Shown here piece by piece: positions 1 to 6,336 of a stretch of 6,336 nt of DNA (position 1 is the stretch's first letter; each line of letters begins with the position of its first letter). The translations under genes were made by a program, and so were the position numbers. The stretch covers positions 41,358-47,693 of the forward strand of contig PATI01000020.1 of NCBI GenBank assembly GCA_002712335.1, given 5' to 3'. This DNA comes from Rhodospirillaceae bacterium (GTDB lineage Bacteria > Pseudomonadota > Alphaproteobacteria > MPNO01 > UBA2964). Under the pieces are notes generated by a model, which was given only the letters and a program-made list of their open reading frames with translations, ran no database searches and was not told the DNA's origin.

Positions 1-800
1 ACTTCTTCACCGCGATGGGCCGGCAAACAATGCATAAAAATTGCATCCGCATCAGCATTTGCCATTAACTTATCGGTTACTCGATATGGCTCCAAAAGCT
101 TCTTTCTTTTCTGGTTTTTCGTACTACCCATAGAAAACCAAGTATCGGTTACAACGCAATCAGCACCTCTCACCGCCTCTACCGGATCCTCGGTCTCTAT
201 AATAGTATTTCCGTTTTCAGATACATATTCAATTTCCGACCGCGGAACAGAAAGACTAGAAGGACAGGCTAGCGTTAACTTGAAATTAAATTTTACGGCA
301 GCATGTATCCATGTAACCGCCATATTATTTCCATCGCCGACCCAAGCAATTGAACGGCCTTCTATCTTTTCCCTATGTTCTTCAAAAGTCATCACATCGG
401 CCATGAGCTGGCAGGGGTGTGAGCGATCCGTAAGAGCATTAATAACCGGAACTTCGGCGTTATTCGCCAATTCTGTAATTATTTCATGATCACTTGTTCG
501 TAACATAATGGCATCGACGTAACGGCTTAGTACACGTGCAGTATCGGTAATTGTTTCACCTCTACCAATTTGCGTTTCATCATGACTTAAAACCACCGTC
601 GATCCCCCGAGTTGTTTCATAGCAACCTCGAAGGACACACGAGTTCGTGTCGATGGTTTCTCAAAAATCATAGCCAAAGTCTTGCCTTTCAAAGACCGAG
701 ATTCCGCGCTCTGATTTTTAAAATTCCGACCTTGTTCTATTATTTGCCTCAATTCTTTAGCATCAATTTGATCAAGGTCTAAAAAATGTTTCACCTTCAT
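1..800 (-). CDS. argF: Ornithine carbamoyltransferase (ArgF), 3' end cut by window edge
   Basis: Cytoplasmic enzyme of arginine biosynthesis that joins carbamoyl phosphate to ornithine to give citrulline and phosphate. I translated the minus strand from the ATG at 800-798; 266 codons are visible and about 40 should lie beyond the left edge, since the family is usually 300-310 residues. Seen in order: the carbamoyl-phosphate loop STRTR (residues 50-54), HPCQ (128-131), GDGNN (155-159), the ornithine-binding DTWFSMG (219-225), and HCLPAHRGEEV with catalytic Cys258. STRTR with DxxxSMG and HCLP separates it from aspartate carbamoyltransferase. All key residues are intact, so it should be active. 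The start is fixed by the ATGA overlap with the argD stop and an AAGGA site ten bases upstream. It could in principle be a catabolic ArcB-type enzyme, but coupling to argD favours the biosynthetic role. Confidence 0.96.
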   Translation of the reverse strand, partial: MKVKHFLDLDQIDAKELRQIIEQGRNFKNQSAESRSLKGKTLAMIFEKPSTRTRVSFEVAMKQLGGSTVVLSHDETQIGRGETITDTARVLSRYVDAIMLRTSDHEIITELANNAEVPVINALTDRSHPCQLMADVMTFEEHREKIEGRSIAWVGDGNNMAVTWIHAAVKFNFKLTLACPSSLSVPRSEIEYVSENGNTIIETEDPVEAVRGADCVVTDTWFSMGSTKNQKRKKLLEPYRVTDKLMANADADAIFMHCLPAHRGEE

Positions 801-1972
801 TCTGACAAGATCCTTTCACGGGCACGTGTCATCATCTTGATACATTCGTTGATATGATTTTCATTAATGATCAAGGGTGGCAATAATCTCATAACGTTGT
901 CACCTGCTGGGACAGTGAGCAAACCTTCCTTACGACAAGCTTCAACGACATCGGCAACGGGCATAATACATTTAAGCCCAATCATCAGTCCACAACCTCT
1001 AACGGTTTCGATAAAATCAGATTTTGTTTTTGAAAATTCGACCAAATGGTCAAACAACAATTTTCCACAAACTCGGATATTATCCAGAAACCCGTCCTCC
1101 GCCATTATATCAATCACTTCATTCGCCACTGCCATGGAAAGTGGATTGCCACCAAAAGTACTGCCATGTGTTCCCGGCGTAATTCCCACAGCTGCTTTCT
1201 CCGTTGCAAGACAAGCCGCAACGGGGATTCCACCACCTAAACCTTTTGCAAGCGACATTACATCAGGTTTGACACCAAAATTTTCATAGGCAAAAAGTTT
1301 ACCTGTTCGACCAACACCTGTCTGAACCTCATCAAAAAATAGCAATAAGTCGTGCTCGTCACAAAGTTTACGTAAGCCCTCTAGAAATTCTTGGGTGGAG
1401 GGTCGGATACCACCCTCACCCTGAATGGGCTCGACAATAATACCAGCGGTCTGATCTGTTATTTTATCACGCAGTGTTTGAATATTTCCAAAAGAAGCTT
1501 GGTCAAACCCATCCGGCATAGGACCAAAACCAGATACATGTGCTTTGTTTTTTGCAGCCGCAATGGTTGATAGTGTTCGTCCATGAAAACTGCCGTCAAA
1601 TGATATGATCCTATATCTCTCGGAGTGCCCGATATGCGAGTGATATTTTCTTATAAGTTTTATTCCTGCTTCAACAGACTCAGCACCAGAATTGCAAAAG
1701 AAAACTGTATCGGCGAAGCTCGCAGCCACCAATTTTCGGGCCAGTTCCTCTTGTTCAGGTATTTTGTAAAGATTAGAAACGTGCCATAGTTTATTGCTTT
1801 GATTAGCTAATGCCTTGACTAACCTTGGGTGCTTATGTCCCAACGCGTTAACAGCTATCCCAGAAGCAAAATCTAAATAACGGTCTCCATTGGTAGAAAA
1901 TAGATATACTCCTTCTCCGTATTCGAAAGCGATATCTGTTCGACCATAACTAGGCATTACAACTGGTGTCAA
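797..1972 (-). CDS. argD: Acetylornithine aminotransferase (ArgD), class III PLP enzyme
   Basis: PLP-dependent cytoplasmic transaminase that uses glutamate to turn N-acetylglutamate semialdehyde into N-acetylornithine; many ArgD proteins also act on succinyl-diaminopimelate in lysine synthesis. Numbering from my chosen start (391 residues, normal for ArgD): phosphate-binding NSGAES (94-99), SFHGRT (128-133), EPIQGEGG (181-188), cofactor-contacting FDEVQTGVGRTG (213-224), Schiff-base Lys243 in SLAKGLGGG, GSTFGGNP (270-277), and the ArgD-like C-terminal run VPAGDNVMRLLPPL with Arg362. The reading frame extends to a TTG at 1999, but that codon has no ribosome site. The TTG at 1972 has AGGAG seven bases upstream and gives an N-terminus (TPVVMPSYGRTD) like alphaproteobacterial ArgD. 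An ATG at 1957 lacks a ribosome site. It overlaps argF by four bases. Ornithine or GABA aminotransferase is the main alternative, made unlikely by the argF neighbour. Confidence 0.94.
   Translation of the reverse strand: MTPVVMPSYGRTDIAFEYGEGVYLFSTNGDRYLDFASGIAVNALGHKHPRLVKALANQSNKLWHVSNLYKIPEQEELARKLVAASFADTVFFCNSGAESVEAGIKLIRKYHSHIGHSERYRIISFDGSFHGRTLSTIAAAKNKAHVSGFGPMPDGFDQASFGNIQTLRDKITDQTAGIIVEPIQGEGGIRPSTQEFLEGLRKLCDEHDLLLFFDEVQTGVGRTGKLFAYENFGVKPDVMSLAKGLGGGIPVAACLATEKAAVGITPGTHGSTFGGNPLSMAVANEVIDIMAEDGFLDNIRVCGKLLFDHLVEFSKTKSDFIETVRGCGLMIGLKCIMPVADVVEACRKEGLLTVPAGDNVMRLLPPLIINENHINECIKMMTRARERILSE
811..815 (-). promoter_or_regulatory. Ribosome binding site of argF inside the argD 3' end
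   Basis: AAGGA read on the minus strand (815 to 811) lies ten bases before the argF ATG at 800, within the last codons of argD. Together with the ATGA stop/start overlap (800-797) it supports translational coupling: ribosomes finishing argD can restart on argF. This fixes the argF start. The motif is directly visible; coupling is inferred. Confidence 0.6.
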
Positions 1973-1979
1973 AATTATA

Positions 1980-1984
1980 CTCCT
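1980..1984 (-). promoter_or_regulatory. Shine-Dalgarno AGGAG selecting a TTG start for argD
   Basis: AGGAG on the minus strand (1984 to 1980) stands seven bases before a TTG at 1972-1970. It is the only strong ribosome site near the 5' end of argD and so decides the start. The other candidates, TTG at 1999 and ATG at 1957, have no purine-rich sequence at a suitable distance. Confidence 0.6.
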
Positions 1985-2027
1985 AAAACTTTGGGACAAT
2001 ATTAAATTTACAAAAACCCCGGTAGGA

Positions 2028-2054
2028 ACTATGTCGCAGTAGAATCATTGTCAA
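2028..2054 (-). promoter_or_regulatory. Weak candidate promoter for argD-argF
   Basis: On the minus strand a perfect TTGACA (2054-2049) is followed 15 bases later by CATAGT (2033-2028), a 4/6 match to TATAAT. The -35 box is good, but the short spacer and imperfect -10 make this tentative. Transcription would start near 2020, leaving a leader of about 50 bases before the TTG at 1972. The rest of the 2000-2102 spacer shows no hairpin followed by a T-run, so read-through from the permease gene is also possible. No ArgR-type operator is recognisable. Confidence 0.25.
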
Positions 2055-2102
2055 TAATCAACTCAGCGCCGGACACGCACCCAACTTAACTAACTATCCT
2101 AA

Positions 2103-2897
2103 TTAGCTCTTTAGTTTATAGCCCGTAGCTACCATTCGAAGGCATATAATCCACAGTAGGATATTTATCACTAAAAGCAACGAAATACCCAGAATTAACG
2201 TGGCATCTGATTGGCCTAAAAATCCGAAACGGAACCCATCTATCATAAAAAAAAATGGATTAAACATTACCACATCTCTCCAAAATTCGGGCAGACGTTC
2301 AATCGAATAAAACGTACCCGACAAAAATGACAGGGGTGTAATAATAAAATTACTAATAGACGCTTGATGATCAAACTTTTCGGCAACTATTCCGGTCATT
2401 AATCCAACCATCGAGAGAATTGAGGCAGATGACACAAGATAAAAAATTATCACCCAAATATTATATATCTTTAATGGAACAAAAATCCATAAAGCAATGC
2501 CAACACACAAAGCCACCAATATACCACGAACGATACCCCCCAAAACAAACCCAATTATAAATTCACTTGGCGACAGCGGCGGCATTAACATATCCACTAT
2601 ATTACCTTGAATTTTTGATATCATTACAGAACTGACTGTGTTTGCGAATGCATTTTGTATTACCGCCATCATTATTAAGCCAGGAGCCAAAAACTGTACA
2701 AAAGGAATACCACCAATTGATTGAACCGCCCGACCCAGAGCCAGACTAAAAATAGCTAGAAACAATAAAGTGGTAATCGTTGGAGCTAACAGGGTTTGTA
2801 GCCCCACTTTCAAAAATCTTTGGATTTCTTTCCCAATGTGGGTTCTGAGCCCAATCCAGTTTATAGGGTTTAAATTACGTGGCGATAATAATTGCAT
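2103..2897 (-). CDS. ABC-2 type exporter permease, YadH/NodJ-like, no adjacent ATPase
   Basis: Inner-membrane permease subunit of an ABC-2 exporter; relatives such as YadH, NodJ and DrrB pair with a separate ATPase to export drugs, polysaccharides or lipids. The 264 residues match the family length. After a short amphipathic N-terminus (KEIQRFLKVGLQTLLAP, about 23-39) there are about six membrane segments: roughly 36-54, 66-86, 112-140, 146-170, 182-198 and 233-254. The family-typical stretch PLSFLSGTFYSIERLPEFW (188-206), followed by FNPFFFMIDGFRFGFLG (212-228), identifies it. The ATG at 2897 lies 18 bases after the stop of the mechanosensitive-channel gene, with no terminator between, so co-transcription is likely. 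No clear ribosome site precedes the ATG, and the early codons offer no alternative start. No nucleotide-binding subunit is encoded on either side within the window. Substrate unknown. Confidence 0.88.
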   Translation of the reverse strand: MQLLSPRNLNPINWIGLRTHIGKEIQRFLKVGLQTLLAPTITTLLFLAIFSLALGRAVQSIGGIPFVQFLAPGLIMMAVIQNAFANTVSSVMISKIQGNIVDMLMPPLSPSEFIIGFVLGGIVRGILVALCVGIALWIFVPLKIYNIWVIIFYLVSSASILSMVGLMTGIVAEKFDHQASISNFIITPLSFLSGTFYSIERLPEFWRDVVMFNPFFFMIDGFRFGFLGQSDATLILGISLLLVINILLWIICLRMVATGYKLKS

Positions 2898-2915
2898 AGT
2901 TATTTTGATATATTT

Positions 2916-5213
2916 TTAATCACCGTCAGTGAGATCAGATCCATCTGAGTCAGGGGTGGGAGCAGCAGTTGATTTTATTCGTGAAGTTTTTTCTTCCTCT
3001 TTTATTTTAGGTAAACTATTTGAACCCTCAACCTGCATAACTCGCGCAGGAGGAGCAGTACCCGACAAGTCTTCACCAAAATAAATTGTACGATGGGGAA
3101 ACGGCATCTCAATACCAAGTTCGTCGAAACGCTTCTTAATCCGTCGGTTAAATTCCCGACCAACTATCCATTGTTTTGCTGGTTTTGTTGTAATCCGAGC
3201 CTTGATAACCACCGCATTATCGCCAAAACTATCAACTCCAAGAACTTCCAATGGCTCCAATATTAATTCGCTGTAATGCGCATCTTTAAGGAGCTCCTCC
3301 CCTAATTCATGGAGCACTTCAACGACATGATCCGTATTTTCCCGATAGGCAATACCTATATCGAAAATATATCGTGAAAAATCTTTTGTTAGATTTTCCA
3401 AGGTTGTTACCTCACTGAAGGGAATGACGTGCACGGTTCCCCCTAAATCCCGAAGCTGGATAGTTCGTAATGTTAATTTTTCAACAATCCCAGAATGGCC
3501 ACCCACCTTCACCAAGTGGCCGACAGATATATGATCTTCAATGAGCATAAATAGCCCGGTGATTATATCCTTAACCAGTGTTTGTGCTCCAAAACCTACA
3601 GCTAGACCGATAACGCCTGCGCCTGCCAACAGTGGACCGATATTTAATCCTAGTTCTGAAAGGGTAACTAATGTAACGAGTGTAACTAGTGCAACTAAAA
3701 TAGCTGTGCGCAGCAGGGGTAATAAAGTTTTGGCACGCGCCGAAGTGTCTCCATCCATCCGAGACAAATATCGTTCGACCGTAGCACTAGTGAGTTCCCA
3801 GATTGCAACTGAAATTCCCAATAAAAGAATAACAGTAGCACAACTAGCAGTTACTTGTTGCCCAAAAGGTGTACGCAGCATATCAAAAGCGTTGAGACCC
3901 CAAGATTCAAAGATGGCGATAATTGCTATTATTCCAACAATAATTGCACAAATCTTCATAAGAATTGGTTGGTATCTGTTGGCTCGGGCTTCTAAACCAG
4001 GGTAGCGTGTTTTCACCTCTGGTTTAAGATAAAAAACCCTCCGGACTGTCCGTTTGATTCCTAACAAAAATAATTGGCCAGCTATAACGATGACAACTGT
4101 CAAGATTGTCGATTCAAGTAATTTTGCAAAACCATCTTCAACTGAAAGAGCCCAAACTAGGTACATCGCGACGACATAAATGACAGCGGGCACGTGCCAA
4201 ACTTCGGCTACACGATCCCAAAAATACCTTTTTTCTTTGGTGTTTGCTTTTTTATTTTGGAATAAATTTGTAAATAAATTCCGATTTTGCAGAATAAAGA
4301 CGATTAGCATCAAAGCTACGATGAAACCGATAATTTTTAGGAAAGCGTCCACACCCTCTTGAGGTAATCCCAAGATCTGTGAAATTTGGACAAACGCAAT
4401 TCCATAAACTGTCAATTCTGAAATACGCCTTATCCAAATAAATAGATAATTTGCATCAACGTCCTTAATAGGAATCAATCGAAGAGAACCCGCTGAAGGA
4501 ACAAGAAGCATTCTTGCAAATGCCATAATAAGACGGACTATTACGTTTGCTATAATTAATGCTGTGATAACTTGTTTAGTAAGAATTCCCGGGTCAGAAA
4601 GTATCAGTATTAAATAGCTACCTCCTATAAAACCAAATATGGGTATCACATCTAAAGCCGTTCGACCTACAAGAGAAGAAACTTGAACCCACCAGCCATC
4701 AATTTCCTTTGTTTCTAACTGCTTTCGAGGATTTTCTATGATGGTTCTAAATAATTTCTCTATTAAGAATCCGATTGTAATGGATAAAAGAACTTTCCAA
4801 ATAATATTGATCCAACTAGAGCGTTTTATGGGATTTGAAATCTGTTGTTTAAACCAATTGAATATGTTTGGCAGGTCTAGGATCGCCTTAGCCCCTGACA
4901 CAATCTCGTTTGTAAGGGATTCGATGCGTTGTGTTAGAAAATTAATTCCTCCAACTCCGATACCGACTGGTGTATCACGAGTTGCTTCAACTTTGGAATT
5001 TACGGCCAATAAAGTTTCCAAGGTACTGATTAATTTTTGCCGTTCTTTATCATTTTTTAAAGTATCTACTATTGCCGTTAATCTGGTTTTTTCAGCAGTA
5101 GATAGATTTTTTTGTGCGAGGTTTGTGCTGGGTTGTGCGAACGCTAAACTGCTAAGTTCCAAAGTGACAAAAAATAATACGCAAAGAAAATATTTAAAAT
5201 TTGAGCGTCTCAT
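2916..5213 (-). CDS. Large MscS-family mechanosensitive channel (YbiO/MscM-like)
   Basis: Probable inner-membrane channel that opens under membrane tension to release solutes on hypo-osmotic shock. Numbered from the ATG at 5213 (765 residues): signal peptide 1-26 (MRRS, hydrophobic core, cleavage after AFA); periplasmic helical region 27-134; about 11 membrane segments near 135-155, 186-205, 215-237, 264-283, 291-310, 341-358, 365-386, 418-439, 454-474, 497-522 and 525-559. The last is the glycine/alanine-rich pore helix with AGAGVIGLAVGFGAQTLVKD. The MscS beta domain follows (VGHLVKVGGHSGIVEKL, HVIPFSEVTTLENLT, about 563-609), then an alpha/beta cytoplasmic domain to about 710 and an acidic Ser/Asp-rich tail. 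The pore and GAQTLVKDIITG segment resemble E. coli YbiO. The frame also offers an ATG at 5261, but that start buries the signal peptide under 16 extra residues; neither start has a clear ribosome site. Probably co-transcribed with the downstream permease. Confidence 0.9.
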   Translation of the reverse strand: MRRSNFKYFLCVLFFVTLELSSLAFAQPSTNLAQKNLSTAEKTRLTAIVDTLKNDKERQKLISTLETLLAVNSKVEATRDTPVGIGVGGINFLTQRIESLTNEIVSGAKAILDLPNIFNWFKQQISNPIKRSSWINIIWKVLLSITIGFLIEKLFRTIIENPRKQLETKEIDGWWVQVSSLVGRTALDVIPIFGFIGGSYLILILSDPGILTKQVITALIIANVIVRLIMAFARMLLVPSAGSLRLIPIKDVDANYLFIWIRRISELTVYGIAFVQISQILGLPQEGVDAFLKIIGFIVALMLIVFILQNRNLFTNLFQNKKANTKEKRYFWDRVAEVWHVPAVIYVVAMYLVWALSVEDGFAKLLESTILTVVIVIAGQLFLLGIKRTVRRVFYLKPEVKTRYPGLEARANRYQPILMKICAIIVGIIAIIAIFESWGLNAFDMLRTPFGQQVTASCATVILLLGISVAIWELTSATVERYLSRMDGDTSARAKTLLPLLRTAILVALVTLVTLVTLSELGLNIGPLLAGAGVIGLAVGFGAQTLVKDIITGLFMLIEDHISVGHLVKVGGHSGIVEKLTLRTIQLRDLGGTVHVIPFSEVTTLENLTKDFSRYIFDIGIAYRENTDHVVEVLHELGEELLKDAHYSELILEPLEVLGVDSFGDNAVVIKARITTKPAKQWIVGREFNRRIKKRFDELGIEMPFPHRTIYFGEDLSGTAPPARVMQVEGSNSLPKIKEEEKTSRIKSTAAPTPDSDGSDLTDGD
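3664..3699 (-). repeat. Imperfect 9-bp tandem repeat inside the channel gene
   Basis: Four adjacent 9-base units on the plus strand: gtaactaat, gtaacgagt, gtaactagt and gcaactaaa. On the coding strand they produce the residue run VTLVTLVTL (about 510-518) in the helix just before the pore helix. The unit is a multiple of three, so copy changes stay in frame and would alter helix length by three residues. The repeat is directly visible; any variability is speculative. Confidence 0.7.
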
Positions 5214-5266
5214 AAAACAGCCATAAATGTTCAATAGCTTAACTTTCCAAGTAATCCACATTACGC

Positions 5267-5272
5267 AGTATA
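5267..5272 (-). promoter_or_regulatory. Candidate -10 box for the mechanosensitive-channel gene
   Basis: TATACT (5272 to 5267 on the minus strand) is a 5/6 match to the -10 consensus in an AT-rich stretch. No good -35 box sits 16-18 bases upstream. If real, transcription would start near 5260, which would put the ATG at 5261 at or outside the transcript and favour translation from 5213 with a leader of about 45 bases. Confidence 0.25.
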
Positions 5273-5330
5273 ATCTTTATATAGCAGCAACACCATTGGT
5301 TACAGAACTTATAAGATAGATGCCATACCG

Positions 5331-5359
5331 TTGTTGTGAACTAAACGTTCCGATATGAT
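5331..5359 (+). promoter_or_regulatory. Candidate promoter for the molybdenum hydroxylase gene
   Basis: TTGTTG (5331-5336) and TATGAT (5354-5359) are separated by an ideal 17 bases. The -10 matches consensus at 5 of 6 bases, the -35 only at its TTG. Transcription would begin near 5366, about 32 bases before the ATG at 5398. It lies in the divergent spacer shared with the channel gene. No regulator-binding palindrome is obvious. Confidence 0.4.
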
Positions 5360-5384
5360 GATTAACAATATTTCGTCGTCTTGA

Positions 5385-5389
5385 AAGGA
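5385..5389 (+). promoter_or_regulatory. Shine-Dalgarno of the molybdenum hydroxylase gene
   Basis: AAGGA, within a purine-rich run (5384-5395), ends eight bases before the ATG at 5398. It fixes the start and agrees with the family N-terminus GQSVARQEDPRLLTG immediately downstream. Confidence 0.7.
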
Positions 5390-5397
5390 AAGAAACG

Positions 5398-6336
5398 ATG
5401 GGAGAGTTTGCAGTCGGGCAATCCGTAGCGAGACAAGAAGATCCGCGTCTACTGACTGGAAGGGGCGAATTCCTAGATGACATAAATTTACGGGACCAAG
5501 TATGGGGTTATGTCCTGCGTTCCCCCTACGCAATGGCTGATATTATTTCAATTAGCGCGTCAAAAGCAGAAAAAGCTCCAGGTGTATTAAGGATTTTAAC
5601 CGGAAAAGAATGGGCAGCGGAAGGCTTTGGGAGTCTGCCGTGTGAAGACGCTAATAAAACGAAAAAAGATGGCTCGCCTATGTATCATCCGCACTGGCCA
5701 GCACTTGTCGAAGACCGAGTTCGTCTAGTTGGTGATTGCGTTGCATTTATAGTTGCAGAAACAAAAAGTCAGGCACGCGACGCAGCAGAATTAATTGAGG
5801 TTGAGTATAGACCTATAACCTCAGTCACAGATGTAGAACACGCTATATCTGATAGTGCCCCCGCAATTTGGTCTGATTGCCCGGACAATATATCCTTTTT
5901 CCAAGAAATGGGGGATGCATTAGCAGTTAGTAAAGCATTCAAAGAAGCGGAACATATCATTCAAGAAAAAATGATCGTAAACCGTATAACTGCTGTAGCC
6001 ATGGAGCCTCGTGGCTGTCTTGGCTATTATGATAAACGTCAAGATCGATATACACTTCATACTGGTCTACAAAATCCACATCCGCTTAGGTTTCAGTTAG
6101 CGCAGCAAATTTTTAATATTCCTGAAACTAGCATTCGGATAATACCGGGCGACGTGGGAGGAAGTTTTGGGATGCGCGGTGGCACGTATAACGAGTTGCC
6201 GCTTGTTCTTTGGGCCTCTCGCTTGGTAGGGCGTCCCGTAAAGTGGATTTCTGAGCGATCAGAAGGCTTTATGTCTGATACCCATGGGCGTGATAATGTA
6301 AGCGAAGTCGAGCTGGCGCTGGACAAAAACGGTTAT
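5398..6336 (+). CDS. Xanthine/CO dehydrogenase-family molybdopterin subunit, 3' end cut
   Basis: N-terminal 313 residues, open to the right edge, of the catalytic large subunit of a molybdenum hydroxylase (CoxL/CutL/XdhB-like; full proteins are usually 750-800 residues). These subunits carry the molybdopterin cofactor and work with FAD and 2Fe-2S subunits to hydroxylate or oxidise small substrates. Seen: the opening GQSVARQEDPRLLTGRGEFLDD (7-28), the hammerhead domain to about 140 (LRSPYAMADI, APGVLRILTG, DRVRLVGDCVAFIVAE), then the first molybdopterin-binding part with MEPRG (202-206), QNPHPLR (225-231), PGDVGGSFGMRGG (250-262) and RPVKWISERSE (279-289). The active-site loop that separates true CO dehydrogenase (AYRCSFR) from relatives lies beyond the edge, so the substrate cannot be assigned and the name coxL is not justified. 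No small or medium subunit gene lies upstream; they may follow downstream. A good ribosome site and promoter candidate make it the first gene of its transcript. Confidence 0.92.
   Translation, partial: MGEFAVGQSVARQEDPRLLTGRGEFLDDINLRDQVWGYVLRSPYAMADIISISASKAEKAPGVLRILTGKEWAAEGFGSLPCEDANKTKKDGSPMYHPHWPALVEDRVRLVGDCVAFIVAETKSQARDAAELIEVEYRPITSVTDVEHAISDSAPAIWSDCPDNISFFQEMGDALAVSKAFKEAEHIIQEKMIVNRITAVAMEPRGCLGYYDKRQDRYTLHTGLQNPHPLRFQLAQQIFNIPETSIRIIPGDVGGSFGMRGGTYNELPLVLWASRLVGRPVKWISERSEGFMSDTHGRDNVSEVELALDKNGY

Noticed and set aside
867..1289. Plus-strand open frame of 140 codons opposite argD
   Set aside because: It is antisense to an argD with all motifs intact; composition is that of a reverse shadow and no domain is visible.
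2000..2102. Possible terminator between the permease gene and argD
   Set aside because: A GC-rich patch (around 2066-2080) and a short T-run after GGGG exist on the minus strand, but I could not pair a stable stem directly before the T-run.
3541..4005. Plus-strand open frame of 154 codons opposite the channel gene
   Set aside because: It lies entirely antisense to the pore-coding region of the MscS homologue, and its low-complexity Thr/Ala/Pro/Ile composition reflects the complement of hydrophobic codons.
4738..5226. Plus-strand open frame of 162 codons opposite the channel 5' part
   Set aside because: It is antisense to the signal peptide and first membrane segment; no ribosome site or recognisable domain.
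5277..5533. Two minus-strand open frames of 68 and 74 codons across the divergent spacer and the start of the molybdenum gene
   Set aside because: They overlap the well-supported plus-strand gene start, have no recognisable domain, and look like shadows of that gene.
1..6336. Mobile element, CRISPR array, tRNA/rRNA or phage-defence system
   Set aside because: No transposase or integrase motifs, no terminal inverted repeats, no regularly spaced repeats and no RNA gene signatures were found. All five genes belong to recognised families.

Overview
The window looks like ordinary bacterial chromosome of moderate-to-low GC (roughly 40-43% by eye). It is almost fully coding, with four genes on the minus strand and one divergent gene on the plus strand. 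The argD-argF order with a 4-base stop/start overlap is a common arrangement in Alphaproteobacteria. The ArgD N-terminus also resembles alphaproteobacterial ArgD, so an AT-richer, perhaps marine, alphaproteobacterium is my best guess. That assignment is an inference from gene order and protein style.

Layout, left to right. Positions 1-800 (minus) hold ornithine carbamoyltransferase (argF), cut by the left edge just after its catalytic HCLP motif. Positions 797-1972 (minus) hold acetylornithine aminotransferase (argD), which overlaps argF by ATGA and probably starts at a TTG behind a clear AGGAG site. Positions 1973-2102 are a short spacer with a weak promoter candidate and no convincing terminator. 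Positions 2103-2897 (minus) encode a YadH-like ABC-2 exporter permease with no ATPase gene beside it. Positions 2916-5213 (minus) encode a large MscS-family mechanosensitive channel with a signal peptide, about 11 membrane helices and a YbiO-like pore region. Positions 5214-5397 are a divergent control region. From 5398 to the right edge (plus) lies the N-terminal 313 residues of a large molybdenum-cofactor subunit of the xanthine dehydrogenase / CO dehydrogenase-like family.

Functionally there are three blocks. argD and argF make consecutive contributions to arginine biosynthesis (N-acetylornithine formation, then ornithine to citrulline). The channel and the ABC permease lie 18 bases apart and are probably co-transcribed, but no shared function is evident. 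The molybdenum hydroxylase gene opens its own rightward operon. I found no RNA gene, mobile element, CRISPR array or clearly undescribed system. The points worth a second look are the orphan permease, the non-ATG start of argD, a 9-base tandem repeat within the channel's penultimate helix, and the unassigned substrate of the molybdenum enzyme.
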